Made by a program: the position numbers and the translations under genes. Shown here piece after piece: positions 1 through 6,467 of a stretch of DNA of 6,823 nucleotides. This DNA is from Deltaproteobacteria bacterium (GTDB lineage Bacteria; Desulfobacterota; Deferrimicrobia; Deferrimicrobiales; Deferrimicrobiaceae). The notes beneath the pieces were generated by a model that made no database searches, was not told the DNA's origin, and saw only the letters and a program-made list of their open reading frames with translations. Location of the stretch: positions 1 through 6,823 of the forward strand of contig JAJZRM010000159.1 of NCBI GenBank assembly GCA_021802685.1, in the 5' to 3' direction. Numbering within the stretch: the stretch's first letter is position 1; every line of letters begins with the position of its first letter.

Positions 1-189
1 GTCCTTGGCGATCACCGCGGACGCTTTCGTCCCGCGGGCATGTTTCGCGTATTTCGGATTCGAAAGGAACGTCACCTGCCGGGGCCCCGCCTCCTCGATG
101 GACGCGATCCCGTCCACCTCGGCGTCTGGCCCCTGGAGAACGGCGCCGATCCGGACCGAGAGGTCGGAGAGCAGGAAACTATTTCCCAC
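1..189 (-). CDS. lpxD: UDP-3-O-acylglucosamine N-acyltransferase LpxD, 5' end only
   Basis: Partial gene; only the first 63 residues are in the window and the frame is open to base 1. LpxD adds the second (N-linked) acyl chain to UDP-3-O-acyl-glucosamine in lipid A synthesis, on the cytoplasmic side. The visible part is the N-terminal uridine-binding domain: LLSDLSVRIGAVLQG, then VDGIASIEEAGPRQVTFLSNPKY and TKASAVIAKD. F41, N44 and Y47 have the spacing of the uracil-contacting Phe/Asn/Tyr that I recall for Chlamydia LpxD. The left-handed helix repeats and catalytic His lie outside. The best start is GTG at 189-187, 11 nt inside skp, preceded by a weak purine-rich AAGGGGG at 6 nt; no ATG is available in frame before the conserved region. 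The operon position downstream of skp is the usual one. Confidence 0.9.
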   Translation of the reverse strand, partial: MGNSFLLSDLSVRIGAVLQGPDAEVDGIASIEEAGPRQVTFLSNPKYAKHARGTKASAVIAKD

Positions 190-751
190 CGCCCGCCCCC
201 TTCTTCGCGCCGGGTTCCTGTTTCGGAGCCGGTTCCTTCCGGTCCTTGTTCACGAGATCGAGGACCCGCGCCGTGATGTCCATGGAATCGACGGCGTGGA
301 CCACCCCCGTGGACCGCTCCAGGACGAGGTCGTACTTCTCGGCCTTCACCAAGGCCTCGATCTGGACCTCGATCCGCTTGAGAACCTCGCGGGTCAGCTC
401 TCCCTGGCGCGACTGCATCTCCCGCTCCCCCTCCTGGGTCAGCTGGCGCACTTCGTTGACCTTGGCCTGGAGAGCGTCCTCCCTCTCCTTCAACTTCTCC
501 TTGCCGAGCATCACCTTCTGCTTGTCGAGCTCGTCCTTCATCTTCCGCGCCTCGTCCTGCTTCGCGTCGATGTTCTTCTTCAGCTCCCCGTACCGGGTTT
601 CCATCTTCTTCTTCGCCGCCTGCCCCGCCTCGGACTCGTTCAAGACCTTGTTGATGTCGACGACGGCGATCCGAAGCCCCTGCGCGAGGGTCGCTCCCGC
701 GAAAAGGATCGCCGCGAAGGCCGCCATGCCGATGATTCCCGTTTTCCGCAT
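179..751 (-). CDS. skp: Periplasmic chaperone Skp/OmpH family
   Basis: Complete, 190 residues. Skp-type chaperones are trimers with coiled-coil tentacles that hold unfolded outer-membrane proteins in the periplasm on the way to BamA, encoded just upstream. A signal peptide is visible: MRK, a hydrophobic stretch to residue 19, and a likely cleavage after ATLA (A23). The mature start LRIAVVDINKVLNES (26-40) is the family's first beta-strand. Residues about 42-137 are highly charged (Lys, Glu, Gln, Arg) and alpha-helical with coiled-coil character. The closing YDLVLERSTGVVHAVDSMDIT (140-160) is the C-terminal beta/helix part of the trimer body. An added tail (about 169-190) rich in Lys, Pro and Gly follows. 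ATG at 751 has an AAGGAG at 8 nt. The gene ends in TAG at 181-179, overlapping the proposed lpxD start by 11 nt. Confidence 0.92.
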   Translation of the reverse strand: MRKTGIIGMAAFAAILFAGATLAQGLRIAVVDINKVLNESEAGQAAKKKMETRYGELKKNIDAKQDEARKMKDELDKQKVMLGKEKLKEREDALQAKVNEVRQLTQEGEREMQSRQGELTREVLKRIEVQIEALVKAEKYDLVLERSTGVVHAVDSMDITARVLDLVNKDRKEPAPKQEPGAKKGAGGGK

Positions 752-779
752 CGTTCCCGCTCCTTGGGTACGTATTGTC
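752..779 (-). other. bamA-skp spacer
   Basis: This 28-nt gap is the longest non-coding stretch in the window. It carries the skp ribosome site and no visible hairpin followed by a T-run, so bamA and skp are likely on one transcript. Confidence 0.6.
760..765 (-). promoter_or_regulatory. Ribosome binding site for skp
   Basis: AAGGAG on the minus strand, 8 nt before the skp ATG at 751-749, within the 28-nt gap after bamA. It is the clearest Shine-Dalgarno in the window and fixes the start well inside the longer open frame that reaches back to 967. Confidence 0.8.
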
Positions 780-3068
780 TTAGAACACCGTGCCGATCGT
801 GAATTCGAACACCCGGGGGGGCGCGCCCTCCGGGCGGTTGTAGTTCCAGCCGTACTCGAACCGCAGCGGCCCCATCGGGGAGTACCACCGGACCCCGATC
901 CCGTACCCGATCCAGAGTCCCTGCTCGTCGAAAGGCCATGCGCTCTGCGCCCAGGTGTTTCCCGCATCGACGAAGAACACCCCCTTGAACCCGGCCTCGG
1001 AGATCAGGGGAAACTGGTACTCGAAATTGGCGATGAATTCCTTGTTCCCGCCGATCCGCTCCCCCGTGTTCGGGTCCTTCGGGGAAAGGGACCGGGACTT
1101 GAACCCTCGAACGCTGTACGGCCCGCCGAGGAAGAACCTTTCGAAGAGGGGGACCTCGCCGTTTCCCCACCCCCCGTTGGTGCTGATCGCGTGCCCCCAC
1201 AGGAGGCTCCAGGAGAACACCGTGGATTCGGTGACCGGGTAGAACGACTTGGTGTTCAGGATGTACTTCACGAGCTGGCTGTCCCCGCCGAGCGGCCCCC
1301 CGGCGTACTGCACGGTGCCCGTCTGGACGGATCCCCGCGAGGGATCTATGAACTTGTCGGTGCTGTTGCGGGTCAGGTTGAAGATCACGCTCCGGGTCGA
1401 CTGCGCCCCCTTGTTGATTTCGGTCACGACGGTCTGCGTGGGAAGCGTTCCCGAACGGGCGACGATTTCGGTGACGTCCGTGCTGAGGGATACGCTCGCG
1501 TTGACGAACCGGGAAAGTTTGTACCCCGAGCCGAGCCGCCCCCCCTGCGAGTCCTTCCCGAAATCGAGGTACAGGACCTTCGTCTTGTAGAGGGCGACGA
1601 GCAGGCTGTAGTCCGTGTCCATGAAATGGGGATCCCGGAAATCGAAACTGTACGTCGTCCGCCGCGCCCCGAACTGGGAACTGAGCTGCGCCCGCCATCC
1701 CCTCCCGAACAGGTTGTTCTCGGTCAGCTGGACGACGCCGAAGATCTTGTCCAGGGAACTGTACCCCATCCCGCCCGACAAGGTGCCCGTCGGCCCTTCC
1801 TGGACCTCGACCTTCACGTCCATCTCCCCGGGGGTGGCGGAGGGGGCGGTGGCGATCTTGACGTCCTTGTAGTAGGAGGTCCGCGTGAGGTTCTCCTTGC
1901 TCTCCTTCAGCCCGGTGGCGGAGTACGTCATCCCGTCGGAAACCTCGAGGCTTCTCCGGACGACGCGGTCCAGCGTCTTCGTGTTCCCGGAGATATCGAC
2001 CTTTCCGAAGCGGAATTTCGTCCCCCGCTCGAACCGGTACGTCACGTCCGCCACGGGATATTCCTTCCGCTTCGATACGCCGGGGGAAACCAGCGCCTGG
2101 GCGTACCCCTGGTCGTTCACCAGCGTGGTCAGCGCGAGCAGGTCGGACAGGAGGATCTCCCGGTTGAAGAGATCCCCGGTTTTCAGCTTCACCGTGTTGC
2201 GAAGCGTTTCCTCGGCGATGCCGGACTCCCCGGAGAAACCGATGTCCCCGATGCGGTACTGCTTCCCTTCGAACACCCGGATCGTGAGGATCAACCCCTT
2301 CTTTCCCCGCTGGAACTGCGGGTCGAAGACCTTCGAGTCGAGAAAACCGGAGTCCTGGTACTTCGCTTCGATTTTCCGAATGTCGTTTTCGAGGACGTCC
2401 TTCTTGTATACCCCCGAATCCGTGATGAAGGAGAAGAGTCCTTTCTCCGAGGTATCCATCTCCTTGCGGATCTGCTTTCCGGTGAAAAAGAGGTTTCCCG
2501 TGACGCGGATCGTTTCGATCGCGAGCTTCTCGCCCTCGGTGACGCGGAAGGTCACCCGGATGACGCCCTCCGCATCCTCGGACACGACGGATTCCACATG
2601 CGCATCATAATATCCTTTATTTTGGCATACTTCCTTTAATTTGGTAACGGATTCCTTTATCTTCTCCTCCTGGAACAGCGAGCGCTCCTTCACCGTGACG
2701 GCCTCGCGGAGGTCGGCGGTCTCCACGTTCTTGTTCCCCTCGATCGCGACCGTCCCGACGATCGGCTTTTCCGCCACGACGACCGTCAGGCGGAATCCGC
2801 CCGGCGCCTCCTCGCTGTCGATGGTCACGTCCCGGAAATACCCCATCCGGTAAATCGCCTTGATGTCCTCCCGGATTTTCGCCAGGTCGAGTTCCTGTCC
2901 GACCCGGGTGGACATGGACTGCCGGATGGCGTCCTGGGAGACCCTCCGCGCCCCCTGCACTTCGATCGCGACCACACGGAACCCTTCCCCGAACGCTCCC
3001 AACGCGGATAGGAGCGCGCAAAGGAGGACCGCCGGGAGCGTCCGCAGGACGCGCGGCGCCCCTATCAT
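780..3068 (-). CDS. bamA: Outer membrane protein assembly factor BamA (Omp85)
   Basis: Complete, 762 residues. BamA is the outer-membrane core of the Bam machine that folds and inserts beta-barrel proteins. A signal peptide covers about residues 1-27 (basic start, then LPAVLLCALLSALGAFG). Five POTRA domains follow at about 30-102, 103-183, 184-270, 271-350 and 352-427, each with the typical late GY/GN elements (GYFRDV 76-81, GYYDA 152-156, GFLDSKV 241-247, GNTKT 361-365). The C-terminal barrel runs from about 428 to 762, contains the invariant VRGF of loop 6 (653-656, in GGPYSVRGFKSRS), and ends in a classic beta-signal with C-terminal Phe (FEFTIGTVF). The ATG at 3068 overlaps the lolD stop as ATGA; I see no strong Shine-Dalgarno, so translation probably depends on coupling to lolD. 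The open frame extends upstream to 3410, but that part lies inside lolD and would bury the signal peptide. Unusual AT-rich codons occur at about 137-160. The barrel, about 335 residues, is shorter than the roughly 390 of E. coli. Confidence 0.97.
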   Translation of the reverse strand: MIGAPRVLRTLPAVLLCALLSALGAFGEGFRVVAIEVQGARRVSQDAIRQSMSTRVGQELDLAKIREDIKAIYRMGYFRDVTIDSEEAPGGFRLTVVVAEKPIVGTVAIEGNKNVETADLREAVTVKERSLFQEEKIKESVTKLKEVCQNKGYYDAHVESVVSEDAEGVIRVTFRVTEGEKLAIETIRVTGNLFFTGKQIRKEMDTSEKGLFSFITDSGVYKKDVLENDIRKIEAKYQDSGFLDSKVFDPQFQRGKKGLILTIRVFEGKQYRIGDIGFSGESGIAEETLRNTVKLKTGDLFNREILLSDLLALTTLVNDQGYAQALVSPGVSKRKEYPVADVTYRFERGTKFRFGKVDISGNTKTLDRVVRRSLEVSDGMTYSATGLKESKENLTRTSYYKDVKIATAPSATPGEMDVKVEVQEGPTGTLSGGMGYSSLDKIFGVVQLTENNLFGRGWRAQLSSQFGARRTTYSFDFRDPHFMDTDYSLLVALYKTKVLYLDFGKDSQGGRLGSGYKLSRFVNASVSLSTDVTEIVARSGTLPTQTVVTEINKGAQSTRSVIFNLTRNSTDKFIDPSRGSVQTGTVQYAGGPLGGDSQLVKYILNTKSFYPVTESTVFSWSLLWGHAISTNGGWGNGEVPLFERFFLGGPYSVRGFKSRSLSPKDPNTGERIGGNKEFIANFEYQFPLISEAGFKGVFFVDAGNTWAQSAWPFDEQGLWIGYGIGVRWYSPMGPLRFEYGWNYNRPEGAPPRVFEFTIGTVF
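2595..2660. other. AT-rich patch of atypical codons inside bamA
   Basis: Bases 2601-2640 hold only 12 G or C in 40, in a gene and window that are otherwise strongly GC-rich. On the coding strand the patch, about codons 137-158 of POTRA 2, uses ATA, TTA, GTA, CAA, AAT, GGA and TAT TAT GAT, codons that are scarce elsewhere in this operon. The protein stays in frame and keeps the family motif GYYDA. It could be a recombined segment, a slow-translation site or an internal promoter-like region; none is proven. Confidence 0.75.
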
Positions 3069-3745
3069 GCGACGATCCGCCCGTCGTCGATCCGGACCAC
3101 GCGATGGAGGCGGGAGGCCACGTGGTCGTTGTGGGTCACCATGAGCAGCGAAAGCCCCCGGGAGCGGTTGAGCTCCAGCAGGAGGTCGACCATCCCGAAG
3201 GCGGTCCCGCGATCGAGGTTCCCCGTCGGCTCGTCCGCCAGCAGCACGGCCGGCTCCATCACGAGGGCACGGCAGACCGCGGCGCGCTGCTGCTCGCCCC
3301 CGGAGACCTCCCCCACCCGGTGGGACGCCCGCCGCGACAGGCCGACCTCCGCCAGGAGGGACTCCGCGCGGCCTCTCGCCTCTTCCCGGTCCATCCCCGC
3401 GATCCGGCAAGGCAGCATGACGTTTTCGAGCACGCTGAACTCCGGCAGGAGGTTATGGAACTGGAAGACGAACCCGATCTTCCGGTTCCGCAACAACGCC
3501 AGTTCCTCTTCGGGGAGCCCCGTCACGTCCCTGCCGTCGAACAGGATCTTTCCGGAGGTCGCGCGGTCGAGGGTTCCGAGGATCTGGAGGAGCGTGGTCT
3601 TCCCGGCGCCGGAAACCCCGACCACCCCCACCGTCTCCCCGCGCCCGATGGAAAGGGAGATCCCTTTCAGCACCTCGACGTCGTACCCCTCCCGCCGGAA
3701 CACCCTCCAGACCTCCTCCGCGCGGAGAACCGGCGCGTCATTCAT
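3065..3745 (-). CDS. lolD: Lipoprotein-releasing ABC transporter ATP-binding protein LolD
   Basis: Complete, 226 residues, the standard LolD length. It is the cytoplasmic ATPase that powers lipoprotein release by the LolC/E-type permease encoded just upstream. All ABC ATPase motifs are intact: Walker A GVSGAGKT (43-50), Q-loop Gln95 in FVFQFHNLLPEFSVLENV, signature VSGGEQQR (147-154), Walker B AVLLADEP (166-173) with catalytic Glu172, D-loop GNLD (175-178) and switch His205 in MVTHND. The Q-loop surroundings and the EPTGNLD form are those of the LolD/MacB/FtsE group; the lolC/E neighbour makes LolD the best choice within that group. Its ATG at 3745 overlaps the end of lolC by 8 nt (ATGAATGA), and its TGA overlaps the bamA ATG, so its translation is coupled on both sides. 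Confidence 0.95.
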   Translation of the reverse strand: MNDAPVLRAEEVWRVFRREGYDVEVLKGISLSIGRGETVGVVGVSGAGKTTLLQILGTLDRATSGKILFDGRDVTGLPEEELALLRNRKIGFVFQFHNLLPEFSVLENVMLPCRIAGMDREEARGRAESLLAEVGLSRRASHRVGEVSGGEQQRAAVCRALVMEPAVLLADEPTGNLDRGTAFGMVDLLLELNRSRGLSLLMVTHNDHVASRLHRVVRIDDGRIVA

Positions 3746-4973
3746 AGCGGATGGCCTCCGCGGGATCCACGCGCGATGCCTGCGTCGCGGGATATACGGT
3801 GGCGAGGAAACAGATGAGTACGGAACTCGCGATCACGAGGAAGACCGTCGCGGGTTCCAGGAGAACGGGGAGCGTGGAGATGTAATAGACGTCGCTCGGA
3901 AGGCGGATGAACTGGTACCGGCGGAGGAGGTAGCAAAGGACCGCGCCCAGGACGGTCCCGGCCGCCGTGCCCGCCACCCCGATGATCAACCCTTCGAGGG
4001 CGAAGATGCGGCGGATGTTCCGGCGCGTCGCGCCCATCGTCATCAGGATCGCGATGTCCTTGGTCTTTTCCATTACGACCATGATGAGGGTGCTGATGAT
4101 GTTGAAGGCCGCCACCATCACGATGAGGACCAGGATGATGAACATCACCGCCTTCTCGAGCTTCAGGGCGGAGAAAAGGTTCCGGTTGCTCTGCATCCAG
4201 TCCTTCGCCCAGAAGGGGTAGCCGAGGTCCGACCGGAGCCGGGCCGCGACGTCGGCGGCCGCGTAGATGTCGCGTACCTTGACCTCGATCCCGGTGGCGC
4301 GCCCCTCCATCCCGAGGAGGCGGCCGGCCTCTTCGAAGGTGATGTAGGCGAACGTGGCGTCGTATTCGTACATCCCCGATTCGGAGATGCCGGCGAGGCG
4401 GAACCGGGCGGTCTTCGGGAACGCCCCCAGCGGAGTGATCGATCCCCCCGGCACGAGGACTTCGACGATGTCCCCGACCCCCACCGAGAGGTTGCCGGCG
4501 AGTTCCTTGCCGAGGATGACGCCGGGCAGGGATCCGCGCGCGCCCCGCGGAAGGTCGTCCAGTTTACCGGCCCGCAGGTCCCGGGGAAGGCGGGTGACGC
4601 TCCCGACCGTCGCGGTATCGATCCCGCGCAGCACGCCCCCGACCGCGTTGCTCCCGGAGGAGATCATCATCTGGCTGAAGATATAGGGGGATGCGGCGAC
4701 GACGCCGTCGACCTTGCGCACCCGCTCGGCCGCTTCGAACGGCTTCGGGATGGACCCGTCGAGGCTGGTGACGTGGATGTGGGCGGTCGCGCCCAGGATG
4801 CGGTCCTTCAACTCCCGCTCGAAGCCGCTCATCACCGCCAGGACGATGATCAGCGCCATGACCCCGACCGCGACGCCGCCGACCGAGATGAAGGTGATGA
4901 TCGAGATGAACGTCTGCTTCCGTTTCGCCAGGAGGTACCTCTTGGCGACGTGCAGCTCGACGGGAACGCGCAA
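3738..4973 (-). CDS. lolC: Lipoprotein-releasing ABC transporter permease, LolC/LolE family
   Basis: Complete, 411 residues, matching the length of LolC/LolE. It is the inner-membrane subunit that, with LolD, lifts outer-membrane lipoproteins out of the inner membrane and passes them to periplasmic LolA. Four membrane helices are visible: about 24-49, 274-302, 325-349 and 374-397. A large periplasmic domain lies between helices 1 and 2. The N-terminal VGVMALIIVLAVMSGFEREL is typical of the family. The segment VPGGSITPLGAFP (174-186) resembles the LolA-binding Hook of E. coli LolC. The cytoplasmic stretch after helix 2 (EKTKDIAILMTMGATRRNIRRIF, broken here as EKTKDIAIL then MTMGATRRNIRRIF, 302-324) is the coupling segment that contacts LolD. 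Start: TTG at 4973 is the only ordinary start codon between the in-frame lysS TAG and the ATG at codon 39, so it is effectively forced. Only one permease gene is present next to lolD, so the transporter may use two copies of it (LolF type); whether a second copy exists elsewhere is unknown. Confidence 0.93.
   Translation of the reverse strand: MRVPVELHVAKRYLLAKRKQTFISIITFISVGGVAVGVMALIIVLAVMSGFERELKDRILGATAHIHVTSLDGSIPKPFEAAERVRKVDGVVAASPYIFSQMMISSGSNAVGGVLRGIDTATVGSVTRLPRDLRAGKLDDLPRGARGSLPGVILGKELAGNLSVGVGDIVEVLVPGGSITPLGAFPKTARFRLAGISESGMYEYDATFAYITFEEAGRLLGMEGRATGIEVKVRDIYAAADVAARLRSDLGYPFWAKDWMQSNRNLFSALKLEKAVMFIILVLIVMVAAFNIISTLIMVVMEKTKDIAILMTMGATRRNIRRIFALEGLIIGVAGTAAGTVLGAVLCYLLRRYQFIRLPSDVYYISTLPVLLEPATVFLVIASSVLICFLATVYPATQASRVDPAEAIRYE
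3755..3759 (-). promoter_or_regulatory. Ribosome binding site for lolD
   Basis: GGAGG on the minus strand, inside the last codons of lolC, 9 nt before the lolD ATG at 3745-3743. It settles the start at this ATG rather than the overlapping out-of-frame ATG at 3741-3739. Confidence 0.7.
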
Positions 4974-4979
4974 CCTTCC

Positions 4980-6467
4980 CTACCCCTCTTTCCGGAGCTG
5001 CGGGAACAGGATCACCTCGCGGATCGACGGGGAGTCGGTGAGCAGCATCACGAGCCGGTCGATCCCGATCCCCTCCCCCGCGGCGGGCGGCATGCCGTAC
5101 TCGAGGGCGCGGATGTAGTCCGCGTCCAGGAAATGGGCTTCCTCGTCCCCCCGTTCCCTGCGGCGCAGCTGGTCCTCGAACCGTTCCCGCTGGTCCACCG
5201 GGTCGTTCAGCTCGGAGAAGGCGTTCGCGATCTCCCGTCCCCGCACGATCAGCTCGAACCGGTCCACGATGCGCGGCCGGAGGTCGTTCCGCCGCGAGAG
5301 GGGGGACACCTCGATCGGGAACTCGGTCACGAAGGCGGGGCCGGCGATCTTCCGCTCCGCCGCCGCCTCGTAGACGGCCGCCATAAGGTCGCCCGGGGAC
5401 GCGGTCTCCGCCTCGGGGACTCCGAGGTCCTTCGCCATGCCTCTCAGGAACCTTTCGTCCGACAGCTTCTCCTCCGGCACCCCGCCGTACCGCGCGACGG
5501 CCTGCGCGATGGTGATCCGTTCCCACGGGGGGGTGAAATCGATGGACTCTCCCTGGTATGGAAACTTCATTCCCCCGAACAGTTCCTTCGCAAGGGAGGA
5601 GAGCATGTCCTCCGTCAAGGCCATCAGGTCCTCGAAGGTCGCGTACGCCTGGTAGAACTCCAGCATCGTGAATTCGGGGTTGTGCTGGGTGGAGATCCCC
5701 TCGTTCCGGAAGTTCCGGTTGATCTCGAACACCCGCTCGAAGCCGCCGACGACCAGGCGCTTCAGGTACAGCTCGGGGGCGATCCGCAGGTAGAGATCCA
5801 TGTCGAGCGCGTTGTGGTGGGTGACGAACGGTTTCGCGGTGGCCCCGCCCGCGACCGGCTGCATCATGGGGGTCTCCACCTCGAGATAATCCCTTTTCGC
5901 CAGGTAATCGCGGAGAAAGGATACGATCCGGCTCCTTCGCCGGAAGATCCCGCGCACCTCCTCGTTGACGATCAGGTCCACGTAGCGCTGCCGGTAACGC
6001 GTCTCCACGTCCGAGAGGCCGTGCCACTTCTCCGGCAGGGGGCGGACCGACTTGGTCATCAGGCGATACCGGCCCGCGTCGATGGTGAGCTCGCCCGTCC
6101 GGGTGACGAACAGGGTCCCCTCGACCCAGAGGATGTCGCCGGCATCCACGGTTTTCTGGAACCGTTCGTAGTCGGTTTCCCCCAACGCGTCCTTTTTCAG
6201 GTACGCCTGAAGCCGCCCGGACCGGTCGGAAAGGACGACGAACGTGGCCTTTCCGAACCTGCGCAGGGCGACGACCCGGCCTGCGACGTCCACGCGGACC
6301 GGGTCCGCGGCCAGCTCGTCGTGGGTGCGGCACGAAGCCGCCTCGCGGGCGGCCGCCGCGGTCCACCCCACGGGCTGGTCGTTCGGGTACGGGTTCACGC
6401 CCGCCTCCCGCAGCTCCTCGACCTTCCGGAGCCGGTCCCGCATCAGGTCGTTCCGCTCCTCCGTCAA
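4980..6467 (-). CDS. lysS: Lysyl-tRNA synthetase, class II
   Basis: Complete, 495 residues, the usual size for bacterial LysRS. The enzyme attaches lysine to tRNA-Lys using ATP in the cytoplasm. The N-terminal anticodon-binding OB fold covers about residues 58-140 (VDVAGRVVALRRFGKATF). The catalytic domain follows: class II motif 1 at about 174-201 ending in the conserved Pro200, motif 2 at about 243-271 with the fRxE residues F253, R254 and E256 and then HNPEFTMLE, and motif 3 at about 464-489 (GEGIGIDRL with R471, then ILFP). The lysine-pocket segments EVSPLSRRN (386-394) and NAFSELNDP (415-423) are present. The start is TTG at 6467, overlapping the prfB stop as TTGA with a good ribosome site; ATG codon 9 is the alternative. 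One small variation: Q261 in the motif 2 loop, where I recall E. coli having Arg. The TAG stop is followed after two codons, in the same frame, by the lolC start. Confidence 0.97.
   Translation of the reverse strand: MTEERNDLMRDRLRKVEELREAGVNPYPNDQPVGWTAAAAREAASCRTHDELAADPVRVDVAGRVVALRRFGKATFVVLSDRSGRLQAYLKKDALGETDYERFQKTVDAGDILWVEGTLFVTRTGELTIDAGRYRLMTKSVRPLPEKWHGLSDVETRYRQRYVDLIVNEEVRGIFRRRSRIVSFLRDYLAKRDYLEVETPMMQPVAGGATAKPFVTHHNALDMDLYLRIAPELYLKRLVVGGFERVFEINRNFRNEGISTQHNPEFTMLEFYQAYATFEDLMALTEDMLSSLAKELFGGMKFPYQGESIDFTPPWERITIAQAVARYGGVPEEKLSDERFLRGMAKDLGVPEAETASPGDLMAAVYEAAAERKIAGPAFVTEFPIEVSPLSRRNDLRPRIVDRFELIVRGREIANAFSELNDPVDQRERFEDQLRRRERGDEEAHFLDADYIRALEYGMPPAAGEGIGIDRLVMLLTDSPSIREVILFPQLRKEG
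4983..4988 (-). promoter_or_regulatory. Probable ribosome binding site for lolC/E
   Basis: GAGGGG on the minus strand, in the last codons of lysS, ends 9 nt before the TTG at 4973-4971. It is a moderate match. A second purine run (GGAAGG, 4979-4974) is too close to the start to serve. Confidence 0.45.

Noticed and set aside
5..802. Plus-strand open frame of 265 codons with Leu-rich stretches
   Set aside because: The Leu/His-rich run is the antisense of the Lys/Glu coiled-coil codons of skp; no membrane protein or known family is recognisable.
752..967. Upstream extension of the Skp frame by 72 codons
   Set aside because: It overlaps the 3' end of bamA, is Gly/Ser/Arg-rich, and precedes a clear signal peptide and ribosome site at 751-765.
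246..2639. A very long plus-strand open frame (797 codons) antisense to bamA and skp
   Set aside because: The translation is rich in Pro, Arg, Ser and Val with no recognisable domain and sits exactly opposite a convincing BamA/Skp pair. GC-rich codon use removes stops from the opposite strand, which explains it.
3069..3410. Upstream extension of the BamA frame by 114 codons
   Set aside because: It lies inside lolD, is low-complexity Gly/Arg/Pro, and would place the signal peptide internally. The ATGA overlap at 3068 is the natural start.
4564..6366. A 600-codon minus-strand open frame overlapping lysS and lolC in another frame
   Set aside because: It is a frame-shifted shadow, rich in Arg, Gly and Pro, crossing the boundary of two real genes; it shows no domain of its own.
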